Assembly (NCBI RefSeq): GCF_027922425.1
Contig: NZ_BSFQ01000005.1
Span: 1 to 64,000 of the forward strand
Source: Pseudonocardia halophobica
GTDB taxonomy: Bacteria > Actinomycetota > Actinomycetes > Mycobacteriales > Pseudonocardiaceae
Reading direction: 5' to 3'
DNA: 64,000 nucleotides
In this document: positions 52,795 to 61,868 of the stretch, one piece after another
How the letters are laid out: each line of letters starts with the position of its first letter
How positions within the stretch are numbered: position 1 is the stretch's first letter
Made by a program: the position numbers and the translations under genes
Notes under the pieces: generated by a model
Told to the model about the DNA's origin: nothing
Databases searched by the model: none
Seen by the model: only the letters and a program-made list of their open reading frames with translations

Positions 52795-54291
52795 GTGAGT
52801 GTCATCGACGCGCGGCATGATGCGGCGCTCCCCGTCGACCCCCCGGACGAGGCCCTGCGGGCCCTGCTCGGTCGGCAGCGGGCGGCGTTCCTGGCCGAGG
52901 GCCCGCCCGACCTCGAGACCCGGTTGGACCGCATCGACCGCTTCGTCCTCGCCGTGCTCGAGTCCGCCGAGGACATCACCGCAGCCCTCGATGCCGACTT
53001 CGGCTCGCGTCCGCGGGCGGCGAGCCTGACCACCGACGTGGCCGGGCTCATCCCGGTCGCCGCGCTGGTGCGGGAGAACCTCGCCTCCTGGATGCGAGAC
53101 GAGGAGGTGCCCGGCTCGGCGGAGGCGGGCACACCGACGTTCGTGCAGGTCCGGCCCAAGGGGGTCGTCGGGGTCGTCGGGCCGTGGAACTTCCCGGTCT
53201 CCCTGGTCGCCGTGCCCGCGATCGAGGCGCTCGCGGCGGGCAACCGGGTCATGATCAAGGTGTCCGAGGTGCCCGAGCGCACGGCCGAGGTACTCGCTCA
53301 CGCCGTCGCTCGACGGCTGTCCCCGGACGAGGTCGTCGTGGTGCGGGGTGGGGTGACCACCGCGTCGGCGTTCTCGGCTCTCGAGTTCGACCACCTCATC
53401 TTCACCGGGTCCCCGGGTGTGGGCGCGAAGGTGGCGGAGGCTGCGGGGCGCAACCTCGTCCCGGTCACCCTCGAGCTGGGGGGCAAGAACCCGGTGGTGC
53501 TCGGGGCCGACGCCGATCTCGACGTCGCGGCCGAGCGGGTGGCCGGGGCCCGGCTGACGAACGGCGGCCAGCTCTGCCTGTGCCCGGACCTCGTGTACGT
53601 GCCGAGGGCCCGCTTCGACGACTTCGTCGCCCGGCTCGAGGCCGCCTTCCGTGCGCAGTTCCCCACCTACGCCGAGCACCCCGCGGTCGTCTCGATCGTC
53701 GACGAACGCAACTTCGACCGGGTGACCGCGCTCGTGGCGGACGCCGAGGCCAAGGGCGCCGAGGTGCATCGGATCGTGCCTGCCGAGGAACTCGTCCGGC
53801 TGCCGGATCGCGCCACCCGGCGGATCGCGCCGACGGTGCTGCTCGGCGTCACGCCGGACATGGACGTCGCGTCCGAGGAGATCTTCGGCCCCGTGATCGC
53901 TGTACACCCCTACGACGGTCTCGACGCCGTCATCGACGACCTCAACGGCAGGCCGAGCCCCCTCGCGGCCTACTGGTTCGGTTCCGACGGGCCCGAGTTC
54001 CGCCGCTTCCTGGACCGGACGACGTCCGGCGGGGTCAGCCGCAACGATCTGATCCTGCACTGGTCCATCGTCGGCGCGCCGTCGGGCGGCGTGGGCCGCA
54101 GCGGCATGGGCGCCTACACGGGGGAGATCGGGTTCCGGGAGTTCAGCCACCTGCGCACGGTGGCGGCCAACACCGGCCCGGAGGGCATGGCCACCCGTCT
54201 GGTGGCCTCGACCGACCCGGGCGCGGCGGACGGGTTGGCGGCGGCCATCCACCGGACGGCCCAGGAGATCAGGTCCCGCCTCGGCGAGTGA
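52795..54291 (+). CDS. Aldehyde dehydrogenase (coniferyl-aldehyde dehydrogenase-like)
   Basis: 498 residues from GTG 52795, with GAGGAG 9 nt upstream. Cofactor and active-site motifs are present: GPWNFPVSLVAVPAIEALAAG, FTGSPGVGAKV, catalytic Glu in LELGGKNPVV, catalytic Cys in GGQLCLCPD, and EEIFGPVIAVHPY. It lacks the long N-terminus of class 1/2 enzymes and has the C-terminal HLR(TV) end of class 3-like enzymes acting on medium or aromatic/terpenoid aldehydes. It oxidises the aldehyde made by the dehydrogenase encoded 39 bp downstream. Confidence 0.9.
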   Translation: MSVIDARHDAALPVDPPDEALRALLGRQRAAFLAEGPPDLETRLDRIDRFVLAVLESAEDITAALDADFGSRPRAASLTTDVAGLIPVAALVRENLASWMRDEEVPGSAEAGTPTFVQVRPKGVVGVVGPWNFPVSLVAVPAIEALAAGNRVMIKVSEVPERTAEVLAHAVARRLSPDEVVVVRGGVTTASAFSALEFDHLIFTGSPGVGAKVAEAAGRNLVPVTLELGGKNPVVLGADADLDVAAERVAGARLTNGGQLCLCPDLVYVPRARFDDFVARLEAAFRAQFPTYAEHPAVVSIVDERNFDRVTALVADAEAKGAEVHRIVPAEELVRLPDRATRRIAPTVLLGVTPDMDVASEEIFGPVIAVHPYDGLDAVIDDLNGRPSPLAAYWFGSDGPEFRRFLDRTTSGGVSRNDLILHWSIVGAPSGGVGRSGMGAYTGEIGFREFSHLRTVAANTGPEGMATRLVASTDPGAADGLAAAIHRTAQEIRSRLGE

Positions 54292-54330
54292 CCACCGACC
54301 ACGGCTGCATCCAACGAGGGAAGGTGCCGA

Positions 54331-55416
54331 ATGCGTACTGAGGCCGCGATCTCCCGCGGGGCCCACGGGGACTTCACGATCGAGGACGTCGACATCGACG
54401 ACCCGCGTCCGGACGAGCTGCTGGTGCGGCTCGTCGCCACCGGGGTGTGCCACACCGACCTGCTGTCCCGGATGGCCCCACCCGACGGGGCGCCCGCGGT
54501 CCTGGGCCACGAGGGCGCGGGCGTGGTCGAGTCCGTGGGAGCGGAGGTCGACGGGTTCCGGGCGGGCGACAAGGTCCTGCTCAGCTACGCCCACTGCGGG
54601 CGGTGTCGACGCTGCGCCGCCGGTCGTCCGGCGTACTGTGCCGAGTTCGGGGCACTGAACAGTGGGGGCACCAGGCCGGACGGCAGCTCGACGCTGTCGC
54701 AGGCGGGCGCCCCGGTCTGGTCGTCGTTCTTCGGGCAGTCGAGCTTCGCCCGGCACGCCATCGTGTCCCCGCGCAACGCGGTGGTCGTATCCCCGGACAC
54801 CGACCTCGTCACCGCGGCGCCCATGGGGTGCGGGTTCCAGACGGGCGCGGGCACCGTCGTCAACGTCATGCGTCCGGACCCGGGCAGCAGCCTGGTGGTG
54901 TTCGGCACCGGCGGGGTGGGCGTCGCGGCGGTGATGGCCGCCCGCGCGCTGGACGTCGAGACGGTCGTCGCCGTCGACCTCTCCGAGGAACGCCGCGCCG
55001 TGGCGACCAAAGTCGGCGCGACCGCGACCGTCGACGGTGCCGCACCGGACGTCGTCGAGCGGCTCCGGGACCTGACGGGCGGCGGGGCCGGATACGTGCT
55101 GGACACGACCGCGGTGCCCAGCGCGATCGGGAACGCCTTCCGCGCGCTCGGACCGCTCGGCACGCTCGTCCTCGTGGGCATCGGTGCGCCGGAGATCGGC
55201 CTCGACACCCTCGACCTGATCGGATCGGGCAAGTCCGTCCGCGGCAGCATCGAGGGGGACTCGGTGTCCGCCGAGCTCATCCCGCGGCTGCTGGCCTGGC
55301 AGGCAGCCGGGCGTTTTCCGGTCGACGAAGTCGTCACCCGCTTCCCCTTCGAGCACATCAACCATGCCGTCGAGGTCGCGTCGGGGGCGGTCGTCAAGCC
55401 CGTCCTCACCTTCTGA
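54331..55416 (+). CDS. Zinc alcohol dehydrogenase, aryl-alcohol/geraniol dehydrogenase type
   Basis: 361 residues of the medium-chain family. Catalytic zinc ligands are Cys40 (GVCHTD), His60-Glu61 (GHEGAG) and Cys in MGCGFQTGAG. The structural zinc site is CGRCRRCAAGRPAYC. The Rossmann motif is FGTGGVGVAAV with Asp in VVAVDLS, implying NAD. The GCGFQTGAGTV and long loop ('SSFFGQSSFARHAIV') are typical of XylB/AreB/GeoA-type enzymes that oxidise benzylic or allylic alcohols such as geraniol. It forms an operon with the aldehyde dehydrogenase. Confidence 0.88.
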   Translation: MRTEAAISRGAHGDFTIEDVDIDDPRPDELLVRLVATGVCHTDLLSRMAPPDGAPAVLGHEGAGVVESVGAEVDGFRAGDKVLLSYAHCGRCRRCAAGRPAYCAEFGALNSGGTRPDGSSTLSQAGAPVWSSFFGQSSFARHAIVSPRNAVVVSPDTDLVTAAPMGCGFQTGAGTVVNVMRPDPGSSLVVFGTGGVGVAAVMAARALDVETVVAVDLSEERRAVATKVGATATVDGAAPDVVERLRDLTGGGAGYVLDTTAVPSAIGNAFRALGPLGTLVLVGIGAPEIGLDTLDLIGSGKSVRGSIEGDSVSAELIPRLLAWQAAGRFPVDEVVTRFPFEHINHAVEVASGAVVKPVLTF

Positions 55417-55457
55417 CCTCCTCAGACGCCGGTCTCGCGGCCGGGCAGGGAGCCCGC

Positions 55458-56144
55458 ATGTCCCGCACAGCCCTCGCTCGGCCGACCGGCTGGTCTGAGC
55501 CGCACCCGGCCCCGGCGGTCCGACGCGTGACGAGCCTGGTCGTCGTGTCACCCTCGCCCCTGGTCCGCGCGGGTCTGCGGGCGCTCGCCCGTCAGCACGA
55601 CGACCTGACCGTTCTCGCCGAGGCCGGGTCGGCACGCACGGTGGCGGACCTCGTTCGGGAGTTGCGGCCGGACGTCGTGCTCGTGGACATGACCCGTGAG
55701 GTGGCGGAGCCCCTCGGGCGAGACGACCTGACCGAGTGGGTCGACGCTCGACCGCGGACGCCGGTGCTCGTCCTGCCGGGGGCCGGTGGGGGAGCGTCCG
55801 CGGACGACCTCGTCGCGCTGGGAGCGGCGGGCTTCGTCGCGCGGGACGAGGATCTCGCCGCCGTGCTCGCCGCCGTCCGGTCCGTGCGCACGAACCCCGG
55901 GCACCTGGTCACGGGTGCCGGGTCGGGGAGTCGACCCCAGAGGCCGCGGTCGCTGCGGCTCACGACCCGAGAGCAGGAGGTGCTCCGGCTCGTTGCGCGG
56001 GGTCTCACCAACCGCGAGATCGCGCACCTGCTGCACATCGGTGAGACCACCGCCAAGTTCCATGTGCGGGGCCTCATGACCAAGCTGGGCGCCCGGCGTC
56101 GCACCGATGCCGTCTCCGTGGCCTTCCGGGAAGCCCTGCTCTGA
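55458..56144 (+). CDS. LuxR-family response-regulator-like protein with degenerate receiver
   Basis: 228 residues from ATG 55458. The C-terminal HTH is a textbook LuxR domain ('LTTREQEVLRLVARGLTNRE', 'GETTAKFHVRGLMTKLGARR'). The N-terminal half resembles a NarL receiver with DVVLVDMT keeping the phospho-acceptor Asp, but the acidic pair at the start is replaced (VVVSPSP). Phosphorylation is therefore doubtful. Only 41 bp separate it from the alcohol dehydrogenase, so it is probably co-transcribed with that operon. Confidence 0.85.
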   Translation: MSRTALARPTGWSEPHPAPAVRRVTSLVVVSPSPLVRAGLRALARQHDDLTVLAEAGSARTVADLVRELRPDVVLVDMTREVAEPLGRDDLTEWVDARPRTPVLVLPGAGGGASADDLVALGAAGFVARDEDLAAVLAAVRSVRTNPGHLVTGAGSGSRPQRPRSLRLTTREQEVLRLVARGLTNREIAHLLHIGETTAKFHVRGLMTKLGARRRTDAVSVAFREALL

Positions 56145-56168
56145 CACCTCGCCACGCCCGTTGTCCAT

Positions 56169-56221
56169 AAGACCGCCGGTATGTTAATCTCTCCGCGAAA
56201 CGGACCGGTGGTCTTTACAGG
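56169..56221. promoter_or_regulatory. Two operator-like sites upstream of the esterase gene
   Basis: ACCGGTGGTCTTTACAGG (56204-56221) on the plus strand and ACCGGCGGTCTTATGG on the minus strand (within 56166-56181) match at 11 of their first 12 bases. Similar sites lie before the SDR/monooxygenase genes at 62083-62158. They sit 40-90 bp before the esterase start. Confidence 0.5.
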
Positions 56222-56257
56222 CCTACGGCCTGTTGGTCTTCGGGCGACGGAGGATGC

Positions 56258-57394
56258 ATGACACCACTGGGCAGCTGTCACGACAGGTTTCACGGCGTGC
56301 GAGACGAATTCGCGCGCCTGCTCGACACCGACGAGGTCGGGGCGTCGGTCGCGGTCGACCTCGACGGGGAAACCGTCGTCGACCTCTGGGGCGGGCACCG
56401 CGACGAGGGACGGACCACGCCCTGGACCCGGGACACCATCGTATCGGTCTTCTCCAGCAGCAAGCCGGTCACCGCGTTGGCCATCCTGGTCCTGGTCGAC
56501 CGCGGACTGCTGGATCTCGACGCGCCCGTCGCCGCGTACTGGCCCGAGTTCGCCGCCGCGGGCAAGGAGGGCGTGCTGGTCCGACACCTGATGGGCCACA
56601 CCTCGGGTCTGTCGGGGTGGGAGCAGCCGGTCACGATGGAGGACCTCTACGACCACGAGAGCGCCGTGGCCCGGCTGGCCGCCCAGACCCCCTGGTGGAC
56701 GCCGGGGAGTGCGGCCGGCTACCACGCGCTCACACAGGGGCACCTGCTCGGCGAGCTGGTGCGGCGGGTGGACGGGCGGACGCTGGGGCGGTTCATCGCC
56801 GACGAGCTCGCCACGCCGCTCAAGGCGGACGTCCAGCTGGGCGTGCGGAGGGAGGACGACGACCGCGTCGCTCCCGTCGTGCTGCCGCCGGCGATCGAGC
56901 TGGACACCTCCGGGATCGACCCGGCGGGCATCCCCTTCCGCACGATGACCGGACCGCTGCCGCGGGCGGAGCTGGCGAACACCGAGGGCTGGCGCCGCGC
57001 GGAGGTGGGCGCGGCCAACGTCCACACCAACGCCCGCGGGCTCGTCGACCTGATGCGCGTGATCACCCTCGGCGGCGCGGCCGGGGGCGAGCGACTGCTG
57101 TCCGAAGCGACCGTGGATCGCGTTTTTGAGGTGCAGGCCGACGGCGTCGATCTGGTCAACGGGGTGCACGTGAGATGGGGCACGGGGTTCGGGCTCACCC
57201 CGAACGACGCCTTCCCCTCCGTCCCGACGGGCAGGGTGTGCTGGTGGGGCGGATGGGGAGGCTCGGTGATCGTGATGGATCAGAGCCGCGCGCTGACCGT
57301 CTCGTACACCCCGAACCGCATGGCGGCGGGCAGTGGCGTCCTGACCTTCGAGCGGACCAAACGCTACCTGGACGCCGTCTATTCGGCGTTGTAG
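56258..57394 (+). CDS. Serine hydrolase of the beta-lactamase (class C)/EstB family
   Basis: 378 residues, with GGAGG 4-5 nt before the ATG. The nucleophile motif Ser66-x-x-Lys69 is in FSSSKPVTAL, the tyrosine motif follows in GYHALTQGHLLGE, and 'CWWGGWGGSVIVMDQSRALT' takes the place of the KTG box (WGG), as in EstB-type esterases. No signal peptide is seen, so it is cytoplasmic and likely an esterase or transacylase. It may cut esters formed by the Baeyer-Villiger monooxygenase of the same gene group. Confidence 0.85.
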   Translation: MTPLGSCHDRFHGVRDEFARLLDTDEVGASVAVDLDGETVVDLWGGHRDEGRTTPWTRDTIVSVFSSSKPVTALAILVLVDRGLLDLDAPVAAYWPEFAAAGKEGVLVRHLMGHTSGLSGWEQPVTMEDLYDHESAVARLAAQTPWWTPGSAAGYHALTQGHLLGELVRRVDGRTLGRFIADELATPLKADVQLGVRREDDDRVAPVVLPPAIELDTSGIDPAGIPFRTMTGPLPRAELANTEGWRRAEVGAANVHTNARGLVDLMRVITLGGAAGGERLLSEATVDRVFEVQADGVDLVNGVHVRWGTGFGLTPNDAFPSVPTGRVCWWGGWGGSVIVMDQSRALTVSYTPNRMAAGSGVLTFERTKRYLDAVYSAL

Positions 57395-57443
57395 GCCGAG
57401 CACGGTCTCGTGCTCGGCGTCCGGCGGAGGGTGGGTTTGTAAG

Positions 57444-58121
57444 GTGAGGACCGTGGACTTCCAGCGGGCGCGGAGCGAAGAGCAGCGCAACGAGCGCCGG
57501 CGCTCGATCCTCGCCACCACGGCCTCGATGCTGACGGAGATGCCGGTCGCCGAGCTGAGCCTGAACGAGCTGAGCCGACGGGTCGGCCTCGCGAAGTCGA
57601 ACGTGCTTCGCTACTTCGAGTCCCGGGAGGCGATCCTGCTCGAGCTGCTCGACGCGGAGCTCAGGGACTGGGTCGACGAGATCGCCCGAGCGGCCGTCCC
57701 CGAGGAGTCGGAGCCGGGAGCCCGAGCAACCCGTTTCGCCCGACTCGTGGCCGACTCGCTGGCGACCCGTCCCGTGCTGTGTGATCTCGTCAGTGCTCAG
57801 GCCGCCGTGCTCGAGCGCAACATCTCCACTGAGGTGGCCCTCCATCACAAGCGGACCACCGCGGTGTCCGCGAACGTGCTCGTCGAGGCCATCAGACGGC
57901 ATGTGGACCTGGAACCGGACGTCGCGTATCGGTTGCTGGCCTATACGCTCCTCATGACCAGCGCGGCGTGGCCGCAGAGCCAGCCGTCCGAGGCGGTGTG
58001 CGCGGCGTACGCCGCCGATCCCGAGATCGCCGCCACCCAGATGGACTTCGCCGACGCTCTCGCCGACTTCGTGGTGGTGACCATCGCCGGGTTGTCGGCA
58101 GGGCGGACCCGTCCGGCCTGA
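57444..58121 (+). CDS. TetR-family transcriptional regulator
   Basis: 225 residues; GTG 57444 or GTG 57453 may be used. The N-terminal HTH reads 'LSLNELSRRVGLAKSNVLRY' after RRSILATTASMLTEM. The ligand domain 'LVADSLATRPVLCDLVSAQA' and LERNISTEVALHHKR resembles the TetR C-terminal family 17 type. It follows the esterase by 49 bp and is a candidate to bind the ACCGG-type operator sites. Confidence 0.88.
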   Translation: MRTVDFQRARSEEQRNERRRSILATTASMLTEMPVAELSLNELSRRVGLAKSNVLRYFESREAILLELLDAELRDWVDEIARAAVPEESEPGARATRFARLVADSLATRPVLCDLVSAQAAVLERNISTEVALHHKRTTAVSANVLVEAIRRHVDLEPDVAYRLLAYTLLMTSAAWPQSQPSEAVCAAYAADPEIAATQMDFADALADFVVVTIAGLSAGRTRPA

Positions 58122-58135
58122 CTCGCGTCAGGCCG
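58114..58135. terminator. Short bidirectional terminator between convergent genes
   Basis: CGGCCTGA-ctcgcg-TCAGGCCG forms an 8-bp stem with a 6-nt loop. It contains the last codons and stop of both convergent genes. Confidence 0.6.
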
Positions 58136-59081
58136 ACGAGGCGCTCCGCGTGCATCCGACGCCGAAGCGACGCCGAACCGCGTCGCCGACGAACTCGACC
58201 GCCGCGTCGTTCCCGGGTAGCCCGATGATGGTGAAGAAGCCGTGGATCTGGCCCGCGAACCGGCGGAAGTCGACCGGGACGCCCGCCTCCCGCAGGCGGT
58301 CGGCGTAGGCCTCGCCCTCGTCCCGGAGCACGTCGTGTTCGGCGGTGATCACCACGGCCGGCGGGAGCCCACCGAGGTCCCGCTCACGCAAGGGAGCGGC
58401 ATGGGGCGAGCGGCGGGTGGCCGGGTCCGGGCAGTAGTGGTCCCAGAACCACATCATCAGGTCGCGGTCGACGATCAGGTTGTTCTCCGCCGCGAGGTAG
58501 CTCGCGGTCGTGAACTCCGCGTCGAGCACCGGGTACGCCAGAACCTGCAGGTCGATACTCGGTCCGGAGCGTTCCCGGGCCAGCAGGGCCACCGCCGCGG
58601 CCAGGTTGCCGCCCGCGCTGTCCCCACCCACCGCGAGCGGCACGCGGCGCCCGGCGAGCTCGACGAGGCGGGCCTCGGCCCACCGCGTCGCCGCGTAGGC
58701 GTCCTCGACCGCCGTCGGGAAGGGGTGCTCCGGGGCCAGCCGGTAGTCGACCAGCACGACGGCGCAGTTCGTCGCGGCGGCCACGGTCCGGGCGTGCAGG
58801 TCGAAGTGGTCGATCGCGCCCAGGACCCAGCCGCCGCCGTGAAGGTAGACGAGGACACCGTCCACCTCCTCGCCCGGGACGAGGGTCCGGGCGGCTATCG
58901 AGCCCCCCTCGACCGGGATGCGGTGCTCGCCGACCGCGGCCATCTCCACCGTGGGCACCGGGCCCAGGACGGTCACGCCCACGGTGGCTCGGGCCTGGAC
59001 GGGGCTCAGTGTGCGGATCGGGGGTGCCCCGGCGGCGGTGAACTGGGCGACCAGGGCCGCCGACGCCTCGTCCAGGCTCAT
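58128..59081 (-). CDS. Alpha/beta hydrolase, hormone-sensitive-lipase (HSL) family
   Basis: 317 residues. The oxyanion motif is HGGGWVLG (81-88), the nucleophile Ser155 is in GGDSAGGN, the acid is in ITAEHDVLRDEG, and the catalytic His is in GQIHGFFTI. HSL-family carboxylesterases act on short to medium esters. It is the third gene after the monooxygenase and alcohol dehydrogenase, fitting hydrolysis of the ester or lactone the monooxygenase makes. Confidence 0.88.
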   Translation of the reverse strand: MSLDEASAALVAQFTAAGAPPIRTLSPVQARATVGVTVLGPVPTVEMAAVGEHRIPVEGGSIAARTLVPGEEVDGVLVYLHGGGWVLGAIDHFDLHARTVAAATNCAVVLVDYRLAPEHPFPTAVEDAYAATRWAEARLVELAGRRVPLAVGGDSAGGNLAAAVALLARERSGPSIDLQVLAYPVLDAEFTTASYLAAENNLIVDRDLMMWFWDHYCPDPATRRSPHAAPLRERDLGGLPPAVVITAEHDVLRDEGEAYADRLREAGVPVDFRRFAGQIHGFFTIIGLPGNDAAVEFVGDAVRRRFGVGCTRSASSA

Positions 59082-59115
59082 CTGTGCTGCCTCTCCACTC
59101 GCCGGAGCACGTCCG

Positions 59116-60225
59116 TCAGTGTCGGTGCTCGAGAACGCCGCGGATGATGGTGCCCGCTGCCTGGTCGTCGTAGGCTTCCTGCACCTGGTCCACGGTGTAG
59201 CGCTTCGAGATCAGCTTCTCGACCTCGAGCTTGCCCTCGCGGTACAGCCGGATCAGCTTGGGGATGTCGTGGCGGACGTTGCAGTTGCCGACCAAGGCGC
59301 CGATCAGGCTGTAGCCGTAGGAGGTGACCATCGTGCCGGAGAGGTTGATGGTGATCTCCTGGGGGTCGTCCGCCACCCCGGTGAGGACGATGCGCCCGCC
59401 CTTGCCGGTCACCGCCACCGCGTCGTCGATCACGTCCGAGGTCACCACTCCGGCGGTGACGATCGTCGCGTCGGCGCCGGTGCCCGCCGTCAGCGTGCGG
59501 GCCAGGTCGGCCGCCTCGTCCACCGTCGACGCGGTGTGCGTGGCGCCCAGCGTCGTGGCGAACTCCCGCCTGCTCTCCACCGGGTCGAGGGCGACGATGT
59601 GGCTCGCCCCGGCGAGCGCGGCGCCCTGCACCGCGTTGATGCCGACGCCGCCCACGCCGACGACGACCACGGTCTCGCCCGCCCGCGCGCCCGCCGCGTA
59701 GACCGCCGACCCCCAGCCCGTCGGGACACCGCAGCTCAGGAGAGCCGCGACGTCGAAGGGCACGTCCTTGGGCATGACGATCAGCGACTCCTGCGGAGTC
59801 ACCATGTGGTCCGCGAACGTGCCCAGCAGGCAGAACCCGCCGAAGCCCTCGGAGCCGAGGGTGTAGCGGAACGTCCCGTCGAACAGGGCCCCGGTCGCGA
59901 CGGTCTCGCCGAGGTCGCAGAGGAACGAGCGGCCGTTGGTGCAGTATCGGCACCGCCCGCAGCTCGGCACGACCGAGGGCAGCACGTGGTCGCCGGCCTT
60001 GATGTGGGTGACACCCGCACCGACGGCCTCGACGACGCCTGCGCCCTCGTGACCACCGACGATCGGGTAGCGCGAGCCCGCGTGGCGCAGGTGGTCGTCG
60101 GAGTGGCAGAGCCCGGCGACCTCGACGCGGACGAGCACCTCGCCCTCCTTGGGGTCGGCGAGGTCGAGCGTGGCGGTCTCCCAGCTCTTGCCGGGTGCGG
60201 TGAGAATGCTTGCCTGTACCTGCAC
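59116..60225 (-). CDS. NDMA-dependent (mycofactocin-type) alcohol dehydrogenase
   Basis: 369 residues from GTG 60225, with GGAGGAG just upstream. It is a zinc medium-chain dehydrogenase with GLCHSDDHL, GGHEGAGVVE, CGRCRYCTNGRSFLCDLG, and GVGGVGINAVQGAALAGA. The stretches 'CLLGTFADHMVTPQESLIVM' and 'SCGVPTGWGSAVYAAGARAG' are characteristic of NDMA-dependent nicotinoproteins, whose tightly bound NADH is re-oxidised through the redox peptide mycofactocin rather than by free NAD. It follows the monooxygenase gene by 29 bp. Confidence 0.88.
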   Translation of the reverse strand: MQVQASILTAPGKSWETATLDLADPKEGEVLVRVEVAGLCHSDDHLRHAGSRYPIVGGHEGAGVVEAVGAGVTHIKAGDHVLPSVVPSCGRCRYCTNGRSFLCDLGETVATGALFDGTFRYTLGSEGFGGFCLLGTFADHMVTPQESLIVMPKDVPFDVAALLSCGVPTGWGSAVYAAGARAGETVVVVGVGGVGINAVQGAALAGASHIVALDPVESRREFATTLGATHTASTVDEAADLARTLTAGTGADATIVTAGVVTSDVIDDAVAVTGKGGRIVLTGVADDPQEITINLSGTMVTSYGYSLIGALVGNCNVRHDIPKLIRLYREGKLEVEKLISKRYTVDQVQEAYDDQAAGTIIRGVLEHRH

Positions 60226-60254
60226 GTGCTCCTCCAGGAGGTCGAGGTCGGTGT

Positions 60255-61868
60255 TTATCGGGCGGGGGAGTGGACGAACCCGCGGTAGCCGTCGGCCGCC
60301 ACGGAGTCGCAGATCTCGCGGAAGGACGGGATGCCGGCGCAGTAGGGGAGGAACTGCCGGGGCTTGCCCTCGATGTTGGCGCCGAGGTACCAGGAGTCGG
60401 CCTGCGGGTAGACGGTCTCGTGGGCGAGCGCGTCGACACGCTTCGCCCACTCCTCCTCGGCGGCCTGATCGGCCTCGGTGGCGGCGATGCCGCCCTCGTC
60501 GAGGGTTCGCAGGTAGTCGACCAGCCAGTCGACGTGCTGCTCGATCGACGCGATGACGTTCGCCAGCACCGAGGGGCTACCCGGGCCGGTCAGGGTGAAC
60601 AGGTTGGGGAACCCGGCGACGGCGATGCCGAGGTAGGCGCGGGCACCCGAGCTCCACTTGTCCCGCAGGCTCAGCCCGTCCACGCCGCGGACGTCGATCC
60701 GGGACAGCGGACCGGTCATCGCGTCGTACCCGGTGGCGAAGACGATCACATCCGCCGGGACCTCGGTGTCTCCGACGAGGACGCCGTCCTGCGTGATCCG
60801 CCGGATCGGCGTCGTCCGCACGTCCACCAGGGTGACGTTCTCGCGGTTGAAGGTCTCGTAGTAGTCCGTGTCGGTGCAGATCCGCTTGGAGCCGATCGGG
60901 TGCGACGTGGGGCAGAGGCGCTCGGCCACCTCGGGGTCCCGCACGGTCTCCCGGATCCGGTCTCGGACGAACTCGGCGGCCACCGCGTTGGCCTCGAGGT
61001 CGGTCATGGTGTCCTCGAAGACCCACATGAAGTTCGAGCCGCCGGCCGCCCAGCGCTCGCGCATCGACTCCTCGCGCTGCTCCGGAGTGAGGTCGTAGGC
61101 CTTGCCGGGAGGGGGCGCGACGGCGACACCGCCGGGCGAGGCCCACGACTCGGACCGGATCTGCGGGTAGCGGCTCTTGTAGTCGGCGACGTCCGACGGC
61201 TCGTGCAGCCGGTTGCGCGCCGGGACGGTGAAGTTCGGGGTGCGCTGAAGGACGGTGAGATGGGCCGCCACCTTGGCGATCTCCGGTATGACCTGGATGC
61301 CGGAGCTGCCGGTCCCGATGACGGCGACCCGACGACCGATGAGGTCCACCGGCTCGTGCGGCCACTGGCCGGTGTGCAGCACGTCGCCGCGGAAGTCGGC
61401 GAGCCCGGCGATGTCGGGCAGGTTGGCCGCCGACAGGCACCCGGCGGCGCTGACCAGGTAGCGGCAGGCGAGCACGTCGCCGTCGGAGGTGTGCACCGTC
61501 CAGGTGGTGCTCGCGGGGTCCCAGGTCGCGGCGGTCACCGTCGTCCCGAAGCGGATGTCCTTGCGCAGGTCGTAGCGGGCGGCCACGTGCTGTGCGTAGG
61601 CGAGGATCTCCGGCTGCGCGGAGTACCGCTCCGACCAGGTCCACTCCTGGTCGAGCTCGGGGTCGAAGGTGTAGCTGTAGTAGATGCTCTCGGCGTCGCA
61701 GCGGGCGCCCGGGTAGCGGTTCCAGTACCAGGTCCCGCCGACGTCGTCGCCGGCCTCGACCACGACGACGTCCAGGGCGAGATCGTCCCGAAGGCGCTTG
61801 AGCGCGTACATGCCGGCGAACCCGGCTCCGATGACGACGGCGTCTCGGGCCGTTCCGGACGTGCTCAT
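60255..61868 (-). CDS. Flavin-dependent Baeyer-Villiger monooxygenase
   Basis: 537 residues. FAD motif GAGFAG (14-19) and NADPH motif GTGSSG (185-190) flank the Baeyer-Villiger fingerprint F159-x-G-x3-H165-x3-W169 (FRGDVLHTGQW). Length and motifs match cyclohexanone/phenylacetone-type class B enzymes. It inserts oxygen next to a ketone, giving an ester or lactone for the esterases encoded nearby. It heads the minus-strand operon and is divergent from the SDR gene. Confidence 0.92.
   Translation of the reverse strand: MSTSGTARDAVVIGAGFAGMYALKRLRDDLALDVVVVEAGDDVGGTWYWNRYPGARCDAESIYYSYTFDPELDQEWTWSERYSAQPEILAYAQHVAARYDLRKDIRFGTTVTAATWDPASTTWTVHTSDGDVLACRYLVSAAGCLSAANLPDIAGLADFRGDVLHTGQWPHEPVDLIGRRVAVIGTGSSGIQVIPEIAKVAAHLTVLQRTPNFTVPARNRLHEPSDVADYKSRYPQIRSESWASPGGVAVAPPPGKAYDLTPEQREESMRERWAAGGSNFMWVFEDTMTDLEANAVAAEFVRDRIRETVRDPEVAERLCPTSHPIGSKRICTDTDYYETFNRENVTLVDVRTTPIRRITQDGVLVGDTEVPADVIVFATGYDAMTGPLSRIDVRGVDGLSLRDKWSSGARAYLGIAVAGFPNLFTLTGPGSPSVLANVIASIEQHVDWLVDYLRTLDEGGIAATEADQAAEEEWAKRVDALAHETVYPQADSWYLGANIEGKPRQFLPYCAGIPSFREICDSVAADGYRGFVHSPAR

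Noticed and set aside
52657..55635. A 992-residue open frame on the minus strand opposite the aldehyde and alcohol dehydrogenase genes
   Set aside because: It is the antisense shadow of two clear enzyme genes, lacks any domain and has low-complexity Arg/Asp/Gly composition typical of GC-rich antisense frames.
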